A stretch of DNA of 64,000 nt. Source: Sphingobacterium deserti. Its GTDB lineage: Bacteria; Bacteroidota; Bacteroidia; Sphingobacteriales; Sphingobacteriaceae. This document shows, in pieces, positions 1 to 9,027 of the stretch. How positions within the stretch are numbered: position 1 is the first letter of the stretch; each line of letters starts with the position of its first letter. Under the pieces are notes generated by a model that was given only the letters and a program-made list of their open reading frames with translations, made no database searches and had not been told where the DNA came from. The translations under genes and the position numbers were made by a program. Location of the stretch: assembly GCF_000757725.1 (NCBI RefSeq), contig NZ_JJMU01000012.1:41369-105368 (forward strand), read 5' to 3'.

Positions 1-1
1 A

Positions 2-286
2 GAGCATGATGCTGTGCTGGAAGTTTTTGATGGCGTACCGCAATTCGAAATCAGCAAAGGTGATTTAGCGACAGGTCTCAATATATTAGATCTTTTGGCT
101 GTAGAAACGCAAGTGTTCCCATCCAAAGGTGAAGCTCGAAAAATGCTCCAAGGAGGCGGGGTAGCCTTGAATAAAGAAAAAATGACTGACATTGAACTTA
201 CCGTCAATGAGAGCAGTTTGATCAACAATAAATACATTGTAGCGCAACGCGGCAAGAAAAACTATTTTTTGATTATTGCAAAATAG
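2..286 (+). CDS. tyrS: Tyrosyl-tRNA synthetase, C-terminal part (cut by window edge)
   Basis: The reading frame is open from the first bases of the window and ends in TAG, so only the last 94 residues are present. They match the C-terminal S4-like RNA-binding domain of bacterial TyrRS: the stretch FPSKGEARKMLQGGGVALN is the typical S4 alpha-L motif, and the protein ends with a short beta segment (RGKKNYFLIIAK). The full enzyme attaches tyrosine to tRNA-Tyr in the cytoplasm, and the S4 domain grips the tRNA. The catalytic Rossmann domain lies left of the window. A strong hairpin follows the stop codon. Identification rests on the S4 motif and the ending, which are characteristic but short. Confidence 0.85.
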   Translation, partial: EHDAVLEVFDGVPQFEISKGDLATGLNILDLLAVETQVFPSKGEARKMLQGGGVALNKEKMTDIELTVNESSLINNKYIVAQRGKKNYFLIIAK

Positions 287-291
287 CTTTT

Positions 292-330
292 AATTTCGGT
301 GAATGATAATCCAAGCCATTCACCGAAATT
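292..330 (+). terminator. 14-bp hairpin after tyrS, abutting the next start codon
   Basis: Perfect inverted repeat: AATTTCGGTGAATG (292-305) and CATTCACCGAAATT (317-330) around an 11-nt loop. It starts six bases after the tyrS stop and ends three bases before the ATG of the next gene at 334. It lacks a clear T-run on its 3' side, so it may terminate weakly or act as an mRNA 3'-end or translation-modulating hairpin rather than as a classical intrinsic terminator. Confidence 0.6.
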
Positions 331-333
331 AAC

Positions 334-1353
334 ATGATAAAAAACCTATCTTCTTTCATCCTATTATTACTTTTTTTAAACATCAGCTTGCTTGCGCAAC
401 ACAAGCAGGTCAGCTACCACGATTCCGTAGGGCGAACTGTACAAACGCGCGAACAATCCTACTATTACCGTGTCATAGCTCCGGATGAACGATATCCCGA
501 TCTTCGGAAGTATAAAGAGTATTACACAAAAGGCGATCGTCTCAAACTCGTCACACGATTGACCAATGGCAGTATAACATCCTCTAAAATCGGAGAATGC
601 CTAACGTATTATGCGAATGGGCAGTTACAAGAAAAACAGCGTTTTAATGAAAAGAATCAACTGATAGACAGCGCATATGCCTATTATCCTAATGGCCAAT
701 TATATACATTAACCTTGCACAAATTCGCTTCTTCCGATCAGCGCGTTGCAGCACGTCTCCTCACGGAACGTAACGAATCGAGTAGTCAGCGTATTGTCGA
801 GTATATATTGGTAAAAGACAGTCTTGGCGAAGTGGTTGTTAAAAATGGAACCGGCGATTTTCCGGTTTTCGAACTGGCGAGTTTGGTATTGTTGGAACAA
901 GGGCCGCTGTTGAACCACAAAAAAGATGGCGAATGGACAGGTAAATCCCAGCAAGGCACATATAAAGAAACCTGGAAAAATGATAAACTAATAGGCGGCG
1001 TCATTAAAGACTCGCTCGGTGCAGAAACAATATATAATGAAGAAAGTTACGCTGTACCGCCAGCTTATCCCGGAGGTATAACAGCCCTTATGAGGTTTGT
1101 TGGGAACAATTACCGTTACCCCAGTGGAGCTATCAATGCCGGCGTATCCGGTGCCGTACAGATCGATTTTATCGTGGAAAAAGATGGAAGCATGAGCAGC
1201 TTTAAGGTAAGTCGAGACTTAGGTTATGGTACGGGAAAAGCGGGAGTGGATGTACTTAAAAAAGCAAATAAGAAATGGTCTCCAGGTCTCCAGCGGGGAA
1301 TCCCCGTCCGCGTAGCTTACACATTACCTATAAACCTGAACCTGAGCAAATAA
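334..1353 (+). CDS. Exported MORN-repeat-like protein with TonB C-terminal domain
   Basis: 339 residues. The first ~21 residues form a signal peptide (MIKN, hydrophobic LLLLFLNISLLA, then Q). The middle (about 40-240) carries MORN/YwqK-like pieces such as LTYYANGQLQEKQRF and YAYYPNGQLYTL. The last ~95 residues (PAYPGGITALMRFV through RVAYTLPINLNL) match the TonB C-terminal domain found in many Bacteroidota periplasmic proteins. There is no N-terminal TonB membrane anchor and no Pro-rich spacer, so it is probably not a true energy transducer but a periplasmic or secreted protein reusing the fold. It stands alone between tyrS and ftsK. Its function is unknown. Confidence 0.7.
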   Translation: MIKNLSSFILLLLFLNISLLAQHKQVSYHDSVGRTVQTREQSYYYRVIAPDERYPDLRKYKEYYTKGDRLKLVTRLTNGSITSSKIGECLTYYANGQLQEKQRFNEKNQLIDSAYAYYPNGQLYTLTLHKFASSDQRVAARLLTERNESSSQRIVEYILVKDSLGEVVVKNGTGDFPVFELASLVLLEQGPLLNHKKDGEWTGKSQQGTYKETWKNDKLIGGVIKDSLGAETIYNEESYAVPPAYPGGITALMRFVGNNYRYPSGAINAGVSGAVQIDFIVEKDGSMSSFKVSRDLGYGTGKAGVDVLKKANKKWSPGLQRGIPVRVAYTLPINLNLSK

Positions 1354-1431
1354 ACACATAACGCTTTATGAGCGCCATTTGCGTTTTGTGTCCTGCGCTA
1401 AAATTCTGAACAGATAGTCGTCCTTTTTTTT

Positions 1432-1439
1432 TAAGTTTG
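1432..1439 (+). promoter_or_regulatory. Possible -7 element (TAAGTTTG) before ftsK
   Basis: TAAGTTTG fits the Bacteroidota -7 consensus TAnnTTTG and lies 25 bases before the ftsK ATG. No good TTTG -33 element is visible at 18-21 bp upstream. An AGGAGG at 1445-1450 lies 14 bases before the ATG, which is longer than usual for a working Shine-Dalgarno. Confidence 0.3.
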
Positions 1440-1464
1440 TATCTAGGAGGATTATCTATTTTTC

Positions 1465-4164
1465 ATGTCGAACAAAGGAAATACGTTTAAAAATTCCAGC
1501 AATGGTGGCGGTGCGAAACGTGCTCCACGTAATGCCGGAAATGTAACATACAATAAGAAGGAGCATTTCAAATCTTTCGAAAAAATAAATTTTTCCGAAG
1601 GCCAGCGCAAAGCGCTCAAGATATTGGGCATTTTTCTGCTCTTTGTATCTTTCGTGCTTGCGGTATCATTCGTTTCCTATCTATTTACTTGGAAGCAAGA
1701 CCAAAGTTACATCGCGCAAACCAACGGCGGTTGGTCAACGCTATTCCAAACAACGGAAGAAATCGCTGATGAGCGAATTGAATTACCCGTGGTGGAAAAC
1801 AAGCTAGGTAAACTTGGTGCTTTGCTCGCGAACCAATTTATCTATGAGTGGTTTGGGGTAGCCTCTTTCCTTTTTGCCCTGATGTCCTTTGTGATAGGCT
1901 ATAAACTCCTCTACAAAAGATCAATCTTGCCCGTTTGGAAAACCCTTATTTATTCTTCGATCAGTATCGTTTTCCTATCCGTAACGCTGGGATTTTTACA
2001 AGACTTCCTCACGGATTCGCCGCATATACTGGAAGGGAAATTTGGCTATTGGACCAATCAGCTGATGAAAGCCCAAATCGGATCGACTGGTATAGCCGCT
2101 CTTTTGGTCTTCGCATACCTCACAGCCTTGATCCTGGTATATAATCTCGATCTAAAATGGACTTGGTCATCTAGAAAAGAAGAAGAGGAAGAGTTGGAAG
2201 AAGATGATGATAACTTTGAAACATTTAAGCGCAGCAACACCGTGGCATCGGCCGTGGTGACCCGAAATGAAACTTTAGCGGCGGCGAAACGCGCTGAAAT
2301 TGAGGAGTCAATTTTGGATAAACAGGAAGAACAAATTCGTGCCACGCCTACGCAATCAAACACGTTTAATGAGAAGCCAGCCAATGCCATAGCGGCAGCT
2401 GGAGCACGAAAACGGGAAGAATTTGCCATCAGTGACCTTGACGAAGAGGATGACCTTCCAATGGCAGTCGGTACAGCGCCAGAAAACGAGATTACCTTTT
2501 CCGTTGATAATGCAGAAGATTTCAATGACACTGAACCCGCAGAAGATGAGGGAACCGCGCTAGCGGAGGAAGGCCTTGTGCTTGCCGTGGAGAAGGTCGT
2601 CGAAGAGAAAGAGATCACAGCGAATGATTTGGTAGCACAGTTCGGCGAATACGATCCGAAGCTTGACCTATCCGGTTATCAATACCCAACGCTAGATCTG
2701 TTAAAAGATTACGGAACGGGAAAGATAACAATTAATCAGCAAGAGCTTGAAGCCAACAAAAATCGTATTGTCGATACCTTACGAAACTATAATATCGAAA
2801 TTGAGCATATAAAAGCAACGATCGGCCCGACAGTAACGCTTTACGAGATCATACCCAAGCCTGGGGTCCGGATTTCGAAAATCAAAAATTTGGAAGATGA
2901 TATTGCGCTGAGCTTAGCCGCATTAGGCATCCGTATTATAGCGCCGATGCCGGGCAAAGGAACTATAGGTATTGAAGTTCCAAATAGCTCGCCAGAAATG
3001 GTCTCTATGCGATCTGTATTGGCAACGGAAAAGTTCCAAAAGACCGACATGGATCTTCCTATCGCGCTGGGTAAAACCATTTCAAACGAGGTCTTTATAG
3101 CCGATTTATCAAAAATGCCCCACCTTTTGGTGGCTGGTGCAACAGGTCAGGGTAAATCTGTCGGTATCAACGCGATCTTAACCTCGCTATTATACAAGAA
3201 ACATCCTGCCGAGCTGAAATTTGTGATGGTCGATCCGAAAAAAGTGGAGCTTTCTTTATTTAAGACTATTGAAAGACATTTCCTCGCCAAACTTCCAAAC
3301 GAAGAAGAGGCCATCATTACCGATACAAAAAAGGTTATCAATACACTCAATTCCTTATGTATCGAGATGGATCAGCGTTATGACCTGCTAAAAAATGCGC
3401 AAGTCAGGAACTTAAAAGAGTATAATGTAAAATTTGTTGGGCGCAGATTAAACCCTGAGGAGGGTCATCGATTCTTACCCTTTATAGTTCTTGTAGTAGA
3501 TGAGTTTGCAGATTTGATGATGACAGCTGGAAAAGAAGTGGAAACCCCTATTGCACGACTTGCACAATTAGCGCGTGCGGTAGGCATACATTTGGTTATT
3601 GCAACACAGCGGCCTTCGGTAAATATCATTACGGGTACGATAAAGGCAAACTTCCCGGCTCGTTTGGCCTTCCGTGTATTGTCTAAAGTGGATTCGCGTA
3701 CAATTTTAGATACAGGGGGTGCAGATCAGCTAATAGGGCGAGGCGATATGCTTCTGTCTACAGGAAGTGATTTAACGCGGATACAGTGTGCCTTTGTTGA
3801 TACGCCGGAAGTGGATAAAATATCAGAATTTATAGGAAGCCAACGTGGTTACCCTTCTGCATTTTTGCTACCCGAGTATGTTGATGAGAATGGTGAAGGT
3901 GGTGGCAGCATGGATTTTGACATGAACGATCGGGATCAATTGTTTGAAGACGCAGCAAGACTTATCGTTATGCATCAACAAGGGTCAACATCGTTGATAC
4001 AACGCAAACTCAAGCTAGGTTACAATAGAGCTGGGCGAATTATCGATCAATTGGAGGCTGCTGGAATTGTAGGCCCATTTGAAGGAAGTAAAGCACGTGA
4101 AGTGCTTTATCCTGATGAATATTCGCTGGAACAATATTTAGAAACCTTGAGAAAAAACGATTAG
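1465..4164 (+). CDS. ftsK: FtsK/SpoIIIE-family DNA translocase
   Basis: 899 residues, the usual length for Bacteroidota FtsK. It pumps chromosome DNA through the division septum and helps dimer resolution. The N-terminal part has four hydrophobic segments (roughly residues 50-75, 125-145, 155-175, 205-225), followed by an acidic, low-complexity linker (about 235-385). The motor domain contains Walker A (GATGQGKS) near residue 559, Walker B (FIVLVVDEFADL) near 675 and the FtsK-type ATQRPS motif near 715. The C-terminal ~65 residues (SLIQRKLKLGYNRAGRIIDQ) form the gamma winged helix that reads KOPS-type polarity sequences. The stop is followed after three bases by lolA, so the two are probably co-transcribed. 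Confidence 0.97.
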   Translation: MSNKGNTFKNSSNGGGAKRAPRNAGNVTYNKKEHFKSFEKINFSEGQRKALKILGIFLLFVSFVLAVSFVSYLFTWKQDQSYIAQTNGGWSTLFQTTEEIADERIELPVVENKLGKLGALLANQFIYEWFGVASFLFALMSFVIGYKLLYKRSILPVWKTLIYSSISIVFLSVTLGFLQDFLTDSPHILEGKFGYWTNQLMKAQIGSTGIAALLVFAYLTALILVYNLDLKWTWSSRKEEEEELEEDDDNFETFKRSNTVASAVVTRNETLAAAKRAEIEESILDKQEEQIRATPTQSNTFNEKPANAIAAAGARKREEFAISDLDEEDDLPMAVGTAPENEITFSVDNAEDFNDTEPAEDEGTALAEEGLVLAVEKVVEEKEITANDLVAQFGEYDPKLDLSGYQYPTLDLLKDYGTGKITINQQELEANKNRIVDTLRNYNIEIEHIKATIGPTVTLYEIIPKPGVRISKIKNLEDDIALSLAALGIRIIAPMPGKGTIGIEVPNSSPEMVSMRSVLATEKFQKTDMDLPIALGKTISNEVFIADLSKMPHLLVAGATGQGKSVGINAILTSLLYKKHPAELKFVMVDPKKVELSLFKTIERHFLAKLPNEEEAIITDTKKVINTLNSLCIEMDQRYDLLKNAQVRNLKEYNVKFVGRRLNPEEGHRFLPFIVLVVDEFADLMMTAGKEVETPIARLAQLARAVGIHLVIATQRPSVNIITGTIKANFPARLAFRVLSKVDSRTILDTGGADQLIGRGDMLLSTGSDLTRIQCAFVDTPEVDKISEFIGSQRGYPSAFLLPEYVDENGEGGGSMDFDMNDRDQLFEDAARLIVMHQQGSTSLIQRKLKLGYNRAGRIIDQLEAAGIVGPFEGSKAREVLYPDEYSLEQYLETLRKND

Positions 4165-4167
4165 TAC

Positions 4168-4812
4168 ATGAGATTATCAATAGTTTTATTCACATTTTTA
4201 CTAGGGAGTACTTTCCTAGCAGCAGCACAAAATGACCCGACAGCTAAAAAGCTTTTAGATCAGGTATCCGAGAAGTACGACGCATATAGGACTATTCAGT
4301 CGAATTTTAGCTTTTTGGTGCAGCAGGGTCAGGACCAGCCGTATACCGACCAAGGAACTCTTTACCTAAACAAACCGAAAAACCAATACCGTATACAGCT
4401 TAATACACAAGAATTGATAAGCGACGGAAAGGCTACCTATAGCATTTTGAAGGAAGATAAGGAAGTTCAAATCTCTCCAGCAGAAAATAATGCCACGAGT
4501 ATAGGGCCAAATAACCTGTTTACTTTTTACAAAAACGGTTTTAATTATGCCAGCCGCGGCGATGAACGCGTAGGCTCCGAACTTCTAAATGTTGTCGAGT
4601 TAAGCCCGACAGATACGAAAAACAACTACGCCAAGATTAAAATTCGGGTGAATAAGAACAAGCACATTCACGATGTTTTAATTTTCGATAAGTCTGGTGC
4701 GCGTTACACATATACCATTAAAACGCTCTATGTAAACAATGCTTTGCCAGCTTCTCAGTTTGCGTTCAACAAATCGAGTTATCCAGGGTTCGAAATAGTT
4801 GATTTAAGGTAG
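4168..4812 (+). CDS. lolA: LolA-like outer-membrane lipoprotein carrier protein
   Basis: 214 residues with a signal peptide (MRLSIVLFTFLLGSTFLAAA, cleavage about residue 20). The mature part has the LolA pattern: AKKLLDQVSEKYDAYRTIQSNF followed by beta strands of the unclosed barrel (GTLYLNKPKNQYRIQL, the SDGKATYSI turn). It should carry lipoproteins across the periplasm from LolCDE to the outer membrane. It begins three bases after ftsK; a ftsK-lolA pair is common in Bacteroidota. The family is confident; the exact partner is inferred. Confidence 0.9.
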   Translation: MRLSIVLFTFLLGSTFLAAAQNDPTAKKLLDQVSEKYDAYRTIQSNFSFLVQQGQDQPYTDQGTLYLNKPKNQYRIQLNTQELISDGKATYSILKEDKEVQISPAENNATSIGPNNLFTFYKNGFNYASRGDERVGSELLNVVELSPTDTKNNYAKIKIRVNKNKHIHDVLIFDKSGARYTYTIKTLYVNNALPASQFAFNKSSYPGFEIVDLR

Positions 4813-4817
4813 ATCAC

Positions 4818-5843
4818 ATGGCGAAAACAACGCTCAAGAGTTTGGCGGCGGCATTAAATATGTCGGTTTCTACCGTTTCCAAAGCGCTTAATGATAGTTA
4901 CGAAATTAGTGAGGTAACCAAAAAGCGTGTTAGGGAATTTGCGCGCGAGCTGAATTACCAGCCTAATGTTCTTGCGCAGTCATTAAAGACGGGAAAAACC
5001 CAAACCATTGGTATTGTTCTGCCTAAAATGACCAGCCCATTTGAATCACAGATTCTGGAAGGCATGCAGCATGCCGCACGCGAAAGAAACTACCGCGTCG
5101 TGATCATGGTTAGTATGGAGAATGAAGAACTGGAGCGTTCCGCTCTTCGCGCTATGCAAGATAAGGGAGTTGACGGCTTATTATTTTGCCCTATTCATGA
5201 GAATTCAAATGTCGCGCTCGCCACACAAATTATTGCCAATACTCCTATGGTCATTTTCGACCGAACCGATTACCCCTTGGAAACCCATAAGGTCGGCGTG
5301 CTCAATGCAGATGGCACGTATGATGCTTGCCAACATCTTTTTGAAAGCGGTCGCCGTCGGATCGCCGTATTTTGCGGAACGAAGCAAGGTATTACCGCGA
5401 AGCGCTTGGCCGGATATCGACACGCGCATGAAGAGAATGGACTCGCTGTTCGGTCGGAATACATCGTCTATTGCGATGTAAAAACAATTGAAGGACTGCA
5501 TGCCGAAATGGAGCAACATATCCTACGTTTAAGGGCGCTTCCTGAGCCACCAGAAGCGATAGTAGGAATTGCAGATACGATTACTACGCACTTATTGGGC
5601 GTGATGGCCAAATTGGAAATAAAGGTGCCGGAAGAGATTGCTGTCATTGGCTTCGCAAATACTGACCTCGCCCTATCCCTAAACCCATCATTAAGTACCA
5701 TTAGGCAGCCTACAAAAGATATTGGGGAAATATCCGTAAATAAGCTGATCGACACCATTGATAAAAATCATCGGAACCAAATAGAATGGGAAGATATTAA
5801 ATTACCCACATCTATTCAGCTCCGACGATCGACAAAAATCTGA
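4818..5843 (+). CDS. LacI-family transcriptional regulator
   Basis: 341 residues, normal for the family. Residues 4-27 form the LacI helix-turn-helix (TLKSLAAALNMSVSTVSKAL), followed by the hinge (YQPNVLAQSLKTGKT) and a periplasmic-binding-protein-like sensor domain from about residue 60 (TIGIVLPKMTSPF), ending with the usual PSLSTIRQP segment. It starts five bases after lolA and ends only seven bases from the convergent uxuA stop. Given the adjacent uxuA/SDR/kdgK genes it most likely represses them in response to a hexuronate-derived sugar; this is inference from position. Confidence 0.9.
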   Translation: MAKTTLKSLAAALNMSVSTVSKALNDSYEISEVTKKRVREFARELNYQPNVLAQSLKTGKTQTIGIVLPKMTSPFESQILEGMQHAARERNYRVVIMVSMENEELERSALRAMQDKGVDGLLFCPIHENSNVALATQIIANTPMVIFDRTDYPLETHKVGVLNADGTYDACQHLFESGRRRIAVFCGTKQGITAKRLAGYRHAHEENGLAVRSEYIVYCDVKTIEGLHAEMEQHILRLRALPEPPEAIVGIADTITTHLLGVMAKLEIKVPEEIAVIGFANTDLALSLNPSLSTIRQPTKDIGEISVNKLIDTIDKNHRNQIEWEDIKLPTSIQLRRSTKI

Positions 5844-5850
5844 TATATAT

Positions 5851-7020
5851 CTATTTCGATTTAATGATGCCCAATTCTAAACCGCGTAGTTCCGCAAGGC
5901 CGCGTAATCTACCAATCGCGGAATATCCTGGGTTCGTTTTTTTATGCAGATCATCCAGCATTTGATGTCCGTGATCAGGCCTGAACGGGATAGGTAAATC
6001 GCGCTGTTGATTTTCTTCTACCAACTTTTTCATAATTGCATACATATCCACATCGCCATCCAAGTGATCGGCTTCGTAGAAACTACCCAATTCGTCGCGT
6101 TTTACATTGCGCAAATGTGCGAAATAAACGCGATGAGCGACCTGTTCAAAAATAGCTGGCAGATCGTTAGCAGGACCCGCGCCTAATGAGCCGGTACAAA
6201 AACATACGCCGTTGAATGGCTTATCTACACAACTTATAATATATTGAAAATCGTCAATATTGCTCGCTATCCGCGGCAGGCCTAAGATAGGATAAGGTGG
6301 ATCGTCCGGGTGAATCGTCATTTTTATGCCGTTACGTTCACATACATCGGCAATAGCATTAAGAAAATATGCTAGATTTTTCCGAAGGCCATCGAAACCT
6401 ATACGGGAATATATCTCAATGCTATCTCTCAACTCTTGTACTGATGGATCCTTCTCCCCGGGAATACCCATCAGTACATTATGTTGTAAATGATTTTTAT
6501 CCGCTTCACTATATGTTTTAAACCTTTCTTCAGCTAGGTTTTTAACGTTTGCTGGATAAGATGCTGCTGCGTCTGGACGTTCTAAAATATAGATGTCGAA
6601 AATTGCTAGATCGATCCAATCGAAATAGAGCGCTTTGGAACCATCGTTCATCAACATATCAAGTTGGGTACGGGTCCAATCCAACACCGGCATAAAATTA
6701 TAGCATACCGTTTTGATCCCGCAATCGGCCAAATTCTGTAACGTTTGTCTATAGTTCTCCAGGTAATGTTCCACATCAGCCGATTTTGTCTTTATCGCTT
6801 CATGGATCGTCACACTTTCCACCACGCTCCATACCAAGCCAGCTTCTTCAATGATATGCTTGCGTTCTAAAATATCAGCCTTTGGCCAAATTTCCCCGTG
6901 GGGAATATGATGAAGGGCAGATACGATGGCAGTTGCCCCTGCCTGCTTTACATCTTGTAAAGAAACAGGATCATTCGGGCCATACCAACGCCACCCTTGT
7001 TGTAAATATTTTTCTGCCAT
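5851..7020 (-). CDS. uxuA: Mannonate dehydratase
   Basis: 389 residues from the ATG at 7018-7020 (MAEKYLQQGWRWYGPNDPVSL). The frame is open further upstream but that part only overlaps the SDR gene; the chosen start gives the family's standard N-terminus and length. It dehydrates D-mannonate to 2-keto-3-deoxygluconate in the cytoplasm. Recognisable family segments are GATAIVSALHHIPHGEIW, VCYNFMPVLDWTRT, MTIHPDDPP, VCFCTGSLGAG and FRPDHGHQML, which hold the His/Cys/Asp metal ligands. The SDR gene lies 13 bases upstream in the same operon, so the product of one enzyme feeds the other. Confidence 0.95.
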   Translation of the reverse strand: MAEKYLQQGWRWYGPNDPVSLQDVKQAGATAIVSALHHIPHGEIWPKADILERKHIIEEAGLVWSVVESVTIHEAIKTKSADVEHYLENYRQTLQNLADCGIKTVCYNFMPVLDWTRTQLDMLMNDGSKALYFDWIDLAIFDIYILERPDAAASYPANVKNLAEERFKTYSEADKNHLQHNVLMGIPGEKDPSVQELRDSIEIYSRIGFDGLRKNLAYFLNAIADVCERNGIKMTIHPDDPPYPILGLPRIASNIDDFQYIISCVDKPFNGVCFCTGSLGAGPANDLPAIFEQVAHRVYFAHLRNVKRDELGSFYEADHLDGDVDMYAIMKKLVEENQQRDLPIPFRPDHGHQMLDDLHKKTNPGYSAIGRLRGLAELRGLELGIIKSK

Positions 7021-7033
7021 GTTGTTTATGCTT

Positions 7034-7855
7034 TTATACGCCAGACCAGCTATTAAAACCGCCATCCACAAATATTGTTTCACCGGTAACGAATGCAGAA
7101 GCATCGCTGAGTAAATAGATAAGTGTGCCTTCCAGTTCTGATGGGTCGCCCAATCGAGAGAATGGCGTCCCTTGCACAAACTTATTCGCCCTATCGGTAT
7201 AGCTTCCATCAGGGTTGGTGAGAAGGGTTCTGTTTTGTTCGGTTAAGAAAACGCCTGGTGCTATAGCATTTACACGAATCTTGTTAGTATAGCGTAGGGC
7301 TAACTCCGCTGACATCCACTTGGTAAATCCATCTACACCATGTTTTGCGACTGTATAACCTAACACGCGCGTAAAAGGCCGGCTTGAGGCCAATGAAGAA
7401 ATATTGATAATGGATCCGGCACCTTTGTTAGCCATTACCTCACCAAAAATCATGGTAGGGATGATCGTGCCATAAAGGTTAAGCTCGATCGCCTTGATGG
7501 TATCGGCAATTTTATTATCGAAGATACTTTCGTCGGGTCCAATTGTGGCGCCAGGGATATTTCCGCCAGCCGCGTTTATAAGCCCATCTATGGTTCCCCA
7601 CTTCGCTAGGATCTGTTCGCGGGCAGCGCGCATAGATTGTTCATCCATGACATCAGCGACAACCGCAAAGCCCTCCGCTCCCAAGGTATTTACTAATCGC
7701 ACCCGTTCATTTGCACGCTCTTCATTTCTACCGATTATGCAAATTTTACAGCCAGCCTCGGCCAAGGCTTTTACAAAAGCTTTTCCTAAAATCCCCGTTC
7801 CACCCGTCACTACAATCACTTTGCCTTTCAAGGAGAACCTCTCTAGAATATTCAT
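7034..7855 (-). CDS. SDR-family oxidoreductase, probable D-mannonate oxidoreductase (fructuronate reductase)
   Basis: 273 residues, classical short-chain dehydrogenase. TGGTGILGKAF (about 18-28) is the NAD(P)-binding glycine motif, NAAGG (about 91) the family NAG motif, and a Ser (INISSL region) with YTVAKHG (about 168) gives the catalytic Tyr-x3-Lys. The C-terminus (FVTGETIFVDGGFNSWSGV) is typical. It sits directly upstream of uxuA. In Bacteroidota an SDR often replaces the unrelated UxuB and reduces fructuronate to mannonate; a gluconate 5-dehydrogenase-like activity is the alternative. Family is certain, substrate is inferred from the operon. Confidence 0.85.
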   Translation of the reverse strand: MNILERFSLKGKVIVVTGGTGILGKAFVKALAEAGCKICIIGRNEERANERVRLVNTLGAEGFAVVADVMDEQSMRAAREQILAKWGTIDGLINAAGGNIPGATIGPDESIFDNKIADTIKAIELNLYGTIIPTMIFGEVMANKGAGSIINISSLASSRPFTRVLGYTVAKHGVDGFTKWMSAELALRYTNKIRVNAIAPGVFLTEQNRTLLTNPDGSYTDRANKFVQGTPFSRLGDPSELEGTLIYLLSDASAFVTGETIFVDGGFNSWSGV

Positions 7856-7877
7856 AGTTTGATTTTTAGTTTATAAG

Positions 7878-7898
7878 CCCCAATTATAGGGGTTTTTT
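7878..7898 (+). other. Short C4/G4 hairpin with T6 tail in the uxu-kdgK intergenic region
   Basis: CCCC (7878-7881) and GGGG (7889-7892) around AATTATA, followed by TTTTTT. It resembles a weak intrinsic terminator on the plus strand but nothing is transcribed into it from that side except possible antisense from the SDR start region. It may instead be part of the SDR leader on the minus strand. Confidence 0.3.
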
Positions 7899-7933
7899 AC
7901 CGCATATAGCTATCAAAAAAGCGTTTAATTAAC

Positions 7934-7951
7934 GATAACGATTTCGTAGTC
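7934..7951. promoter_or_regulatory. Candidate LacI-type operator between SDR gene and kdgK
   Basis: GATAACGATTTCGTAGTC is an imperfect 18-bp palindrome (GAnnACGA-TT-TCGTnnTC) in the 151-bp gap between the divergent SDR and kdgK genes. LacI-family operators are palindromes of this size with central CG steps. That the LacI protein encoded at 4818 binds here is an inference from position only. Confidence 0.3.
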
Positions 7952-8006
7952 CAGTTGAAAATAAAGGGAAAATAACGCTATTTTACCATCCAAAATAAAA
8001 TGTCAT

Positions 8007-9005
8007 ATGAACCGTATCTTATCATTTGGTGAAATCCTCATCAGACAACAGAGTTTAGGCTCAAGCTTCTTTGATAAGAAGAACAATAAATTGGAAATTT
8101 TTCCCGGCGGATCCGAAGCAAATGTAGCCGCATCATTGGCGCAAATGGGAAATGCTGTCGCTTACTGTAGCGCATTTCCTGAAAATGCGCTCTCCGATGA
8201 AATTTTTTCCATCCTTAAAAATCTAAAGATTGACGTATCAAAATCCGTACTATCCGGCGATCGCATCGGCTCCTACATATTGATGTCCGCGAATGGATTG
8301 TCCAAAGGCGAAGTAATTTACGATAGAAAATACTCGAGTTTCAGCTTGTTGAAGGAAGCTGATATTGATTTTGATGAACTGTTTGAAGGTATAACCTGGT
8401 TTCACTGGACAGCTTTAACGCCTGCGCTCAACGCTCACATGGCGGAATTGATGCATAAACTATTAGAACATGCCGCAAAAAAAGGAATTACTATATCCGT
8501 TGACCTAAACTACAGGAATAGGTTGTGGCAATATGGCCAAGAGCCAATTGCTGTAATGCCACAGTTGGTGGCACATTGTGATGTTATCATGGGCAACATT
8601 TGGGCGGCAAACAAAATGCTGGGATCGAAGGTGGATGAGCAGCTGGATCGTAACACATCGAAAGAAGATTATTTGGCTGCCGCCAAAGCATCTGCACAGG
8701 AGATATTTGAAAGATATCCGAAATGCAAACACATTGCCAATACTTTTCGCTTTATGGATAATCCGCAGCACAACCTATTCTACGGCACCTACCATAACCG
8801 CACTACTGACGTATACTCCAAAACGCTGGAAACCCAGCAAGTGATTGATAGAATTGGGAGTGGTGACGCATTTATGGCGGGACTGATCCATGCGCTGGTC
8901 GACAACATGAGTCCGCAGGAAATTGTCGATACCGCCACTGCTGCAGGCTTCCACAAGCTATTTATCAAGGGGGATTTTGGAGACGGACAGATTAGCTGGT
9001 TTTAA
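8007..9005 (+). CDS. kdgK: 2-dehydro-3-deoxygluconokinase (PfkB family)
   Basis: 332 residues. It phosphorylates 2-keto-3-deoxygluconate, the UxuA product, to KDPG with ATP. PfkB signatures are present: PGGSEANVAASLAQMG near residue 35 (sugar-binding start of the fold) and DRIGSGDAFMAGLIHAL near 285, where the Asp in GSGDAF is the catalytic base. The start is the ATG at 8007, giving MNRILSFGEILIRQ, the usual PfkB opening. It is divergent from uxuA/SDR, and no KDPG aldolase gene is in the window. A fructokinase is possible, but the neighbourhood strongly favours KdgK. Confidence 0.9.
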   Translation: MNRILSFGEILIRQQSLGSSFFDKKNNKLEIFPGGSEANVAASLAQMGNAVAYCSAFPENALSDEIFSILKNLKIDVSKSVLSGDRIGSYILMSANGLSKGEVIYDRKYSSFSLLKEADIDFDELFEGITWFHWTALTPALNAHMAELMHKLLEHAAKKGITISVDLNYRNRLWQYGQEPIAVMPQLVAHCDVIMGNIWAANKMLGSKVDEQLDRNTSKEDYLAAAKASAQEIFERYPKCKHIANTFRFMDNPQHNLFYGTYHNRTTDVYSKTLETQQVIDRIGSGDAFMAGLIHALVDNMSPQEIVDTATAAGFHKLFIKGDFGDGQISWF

Positions 9006-9027
9006 ATTATAAACGCAAATTGCAAAT

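Noticed and set aside
2058..2618. 186-codon antisense frame inside ftsK
   Set aside because: Ser-rich translation opposite the acidic linker of ftsK, a typical compositional shadow.
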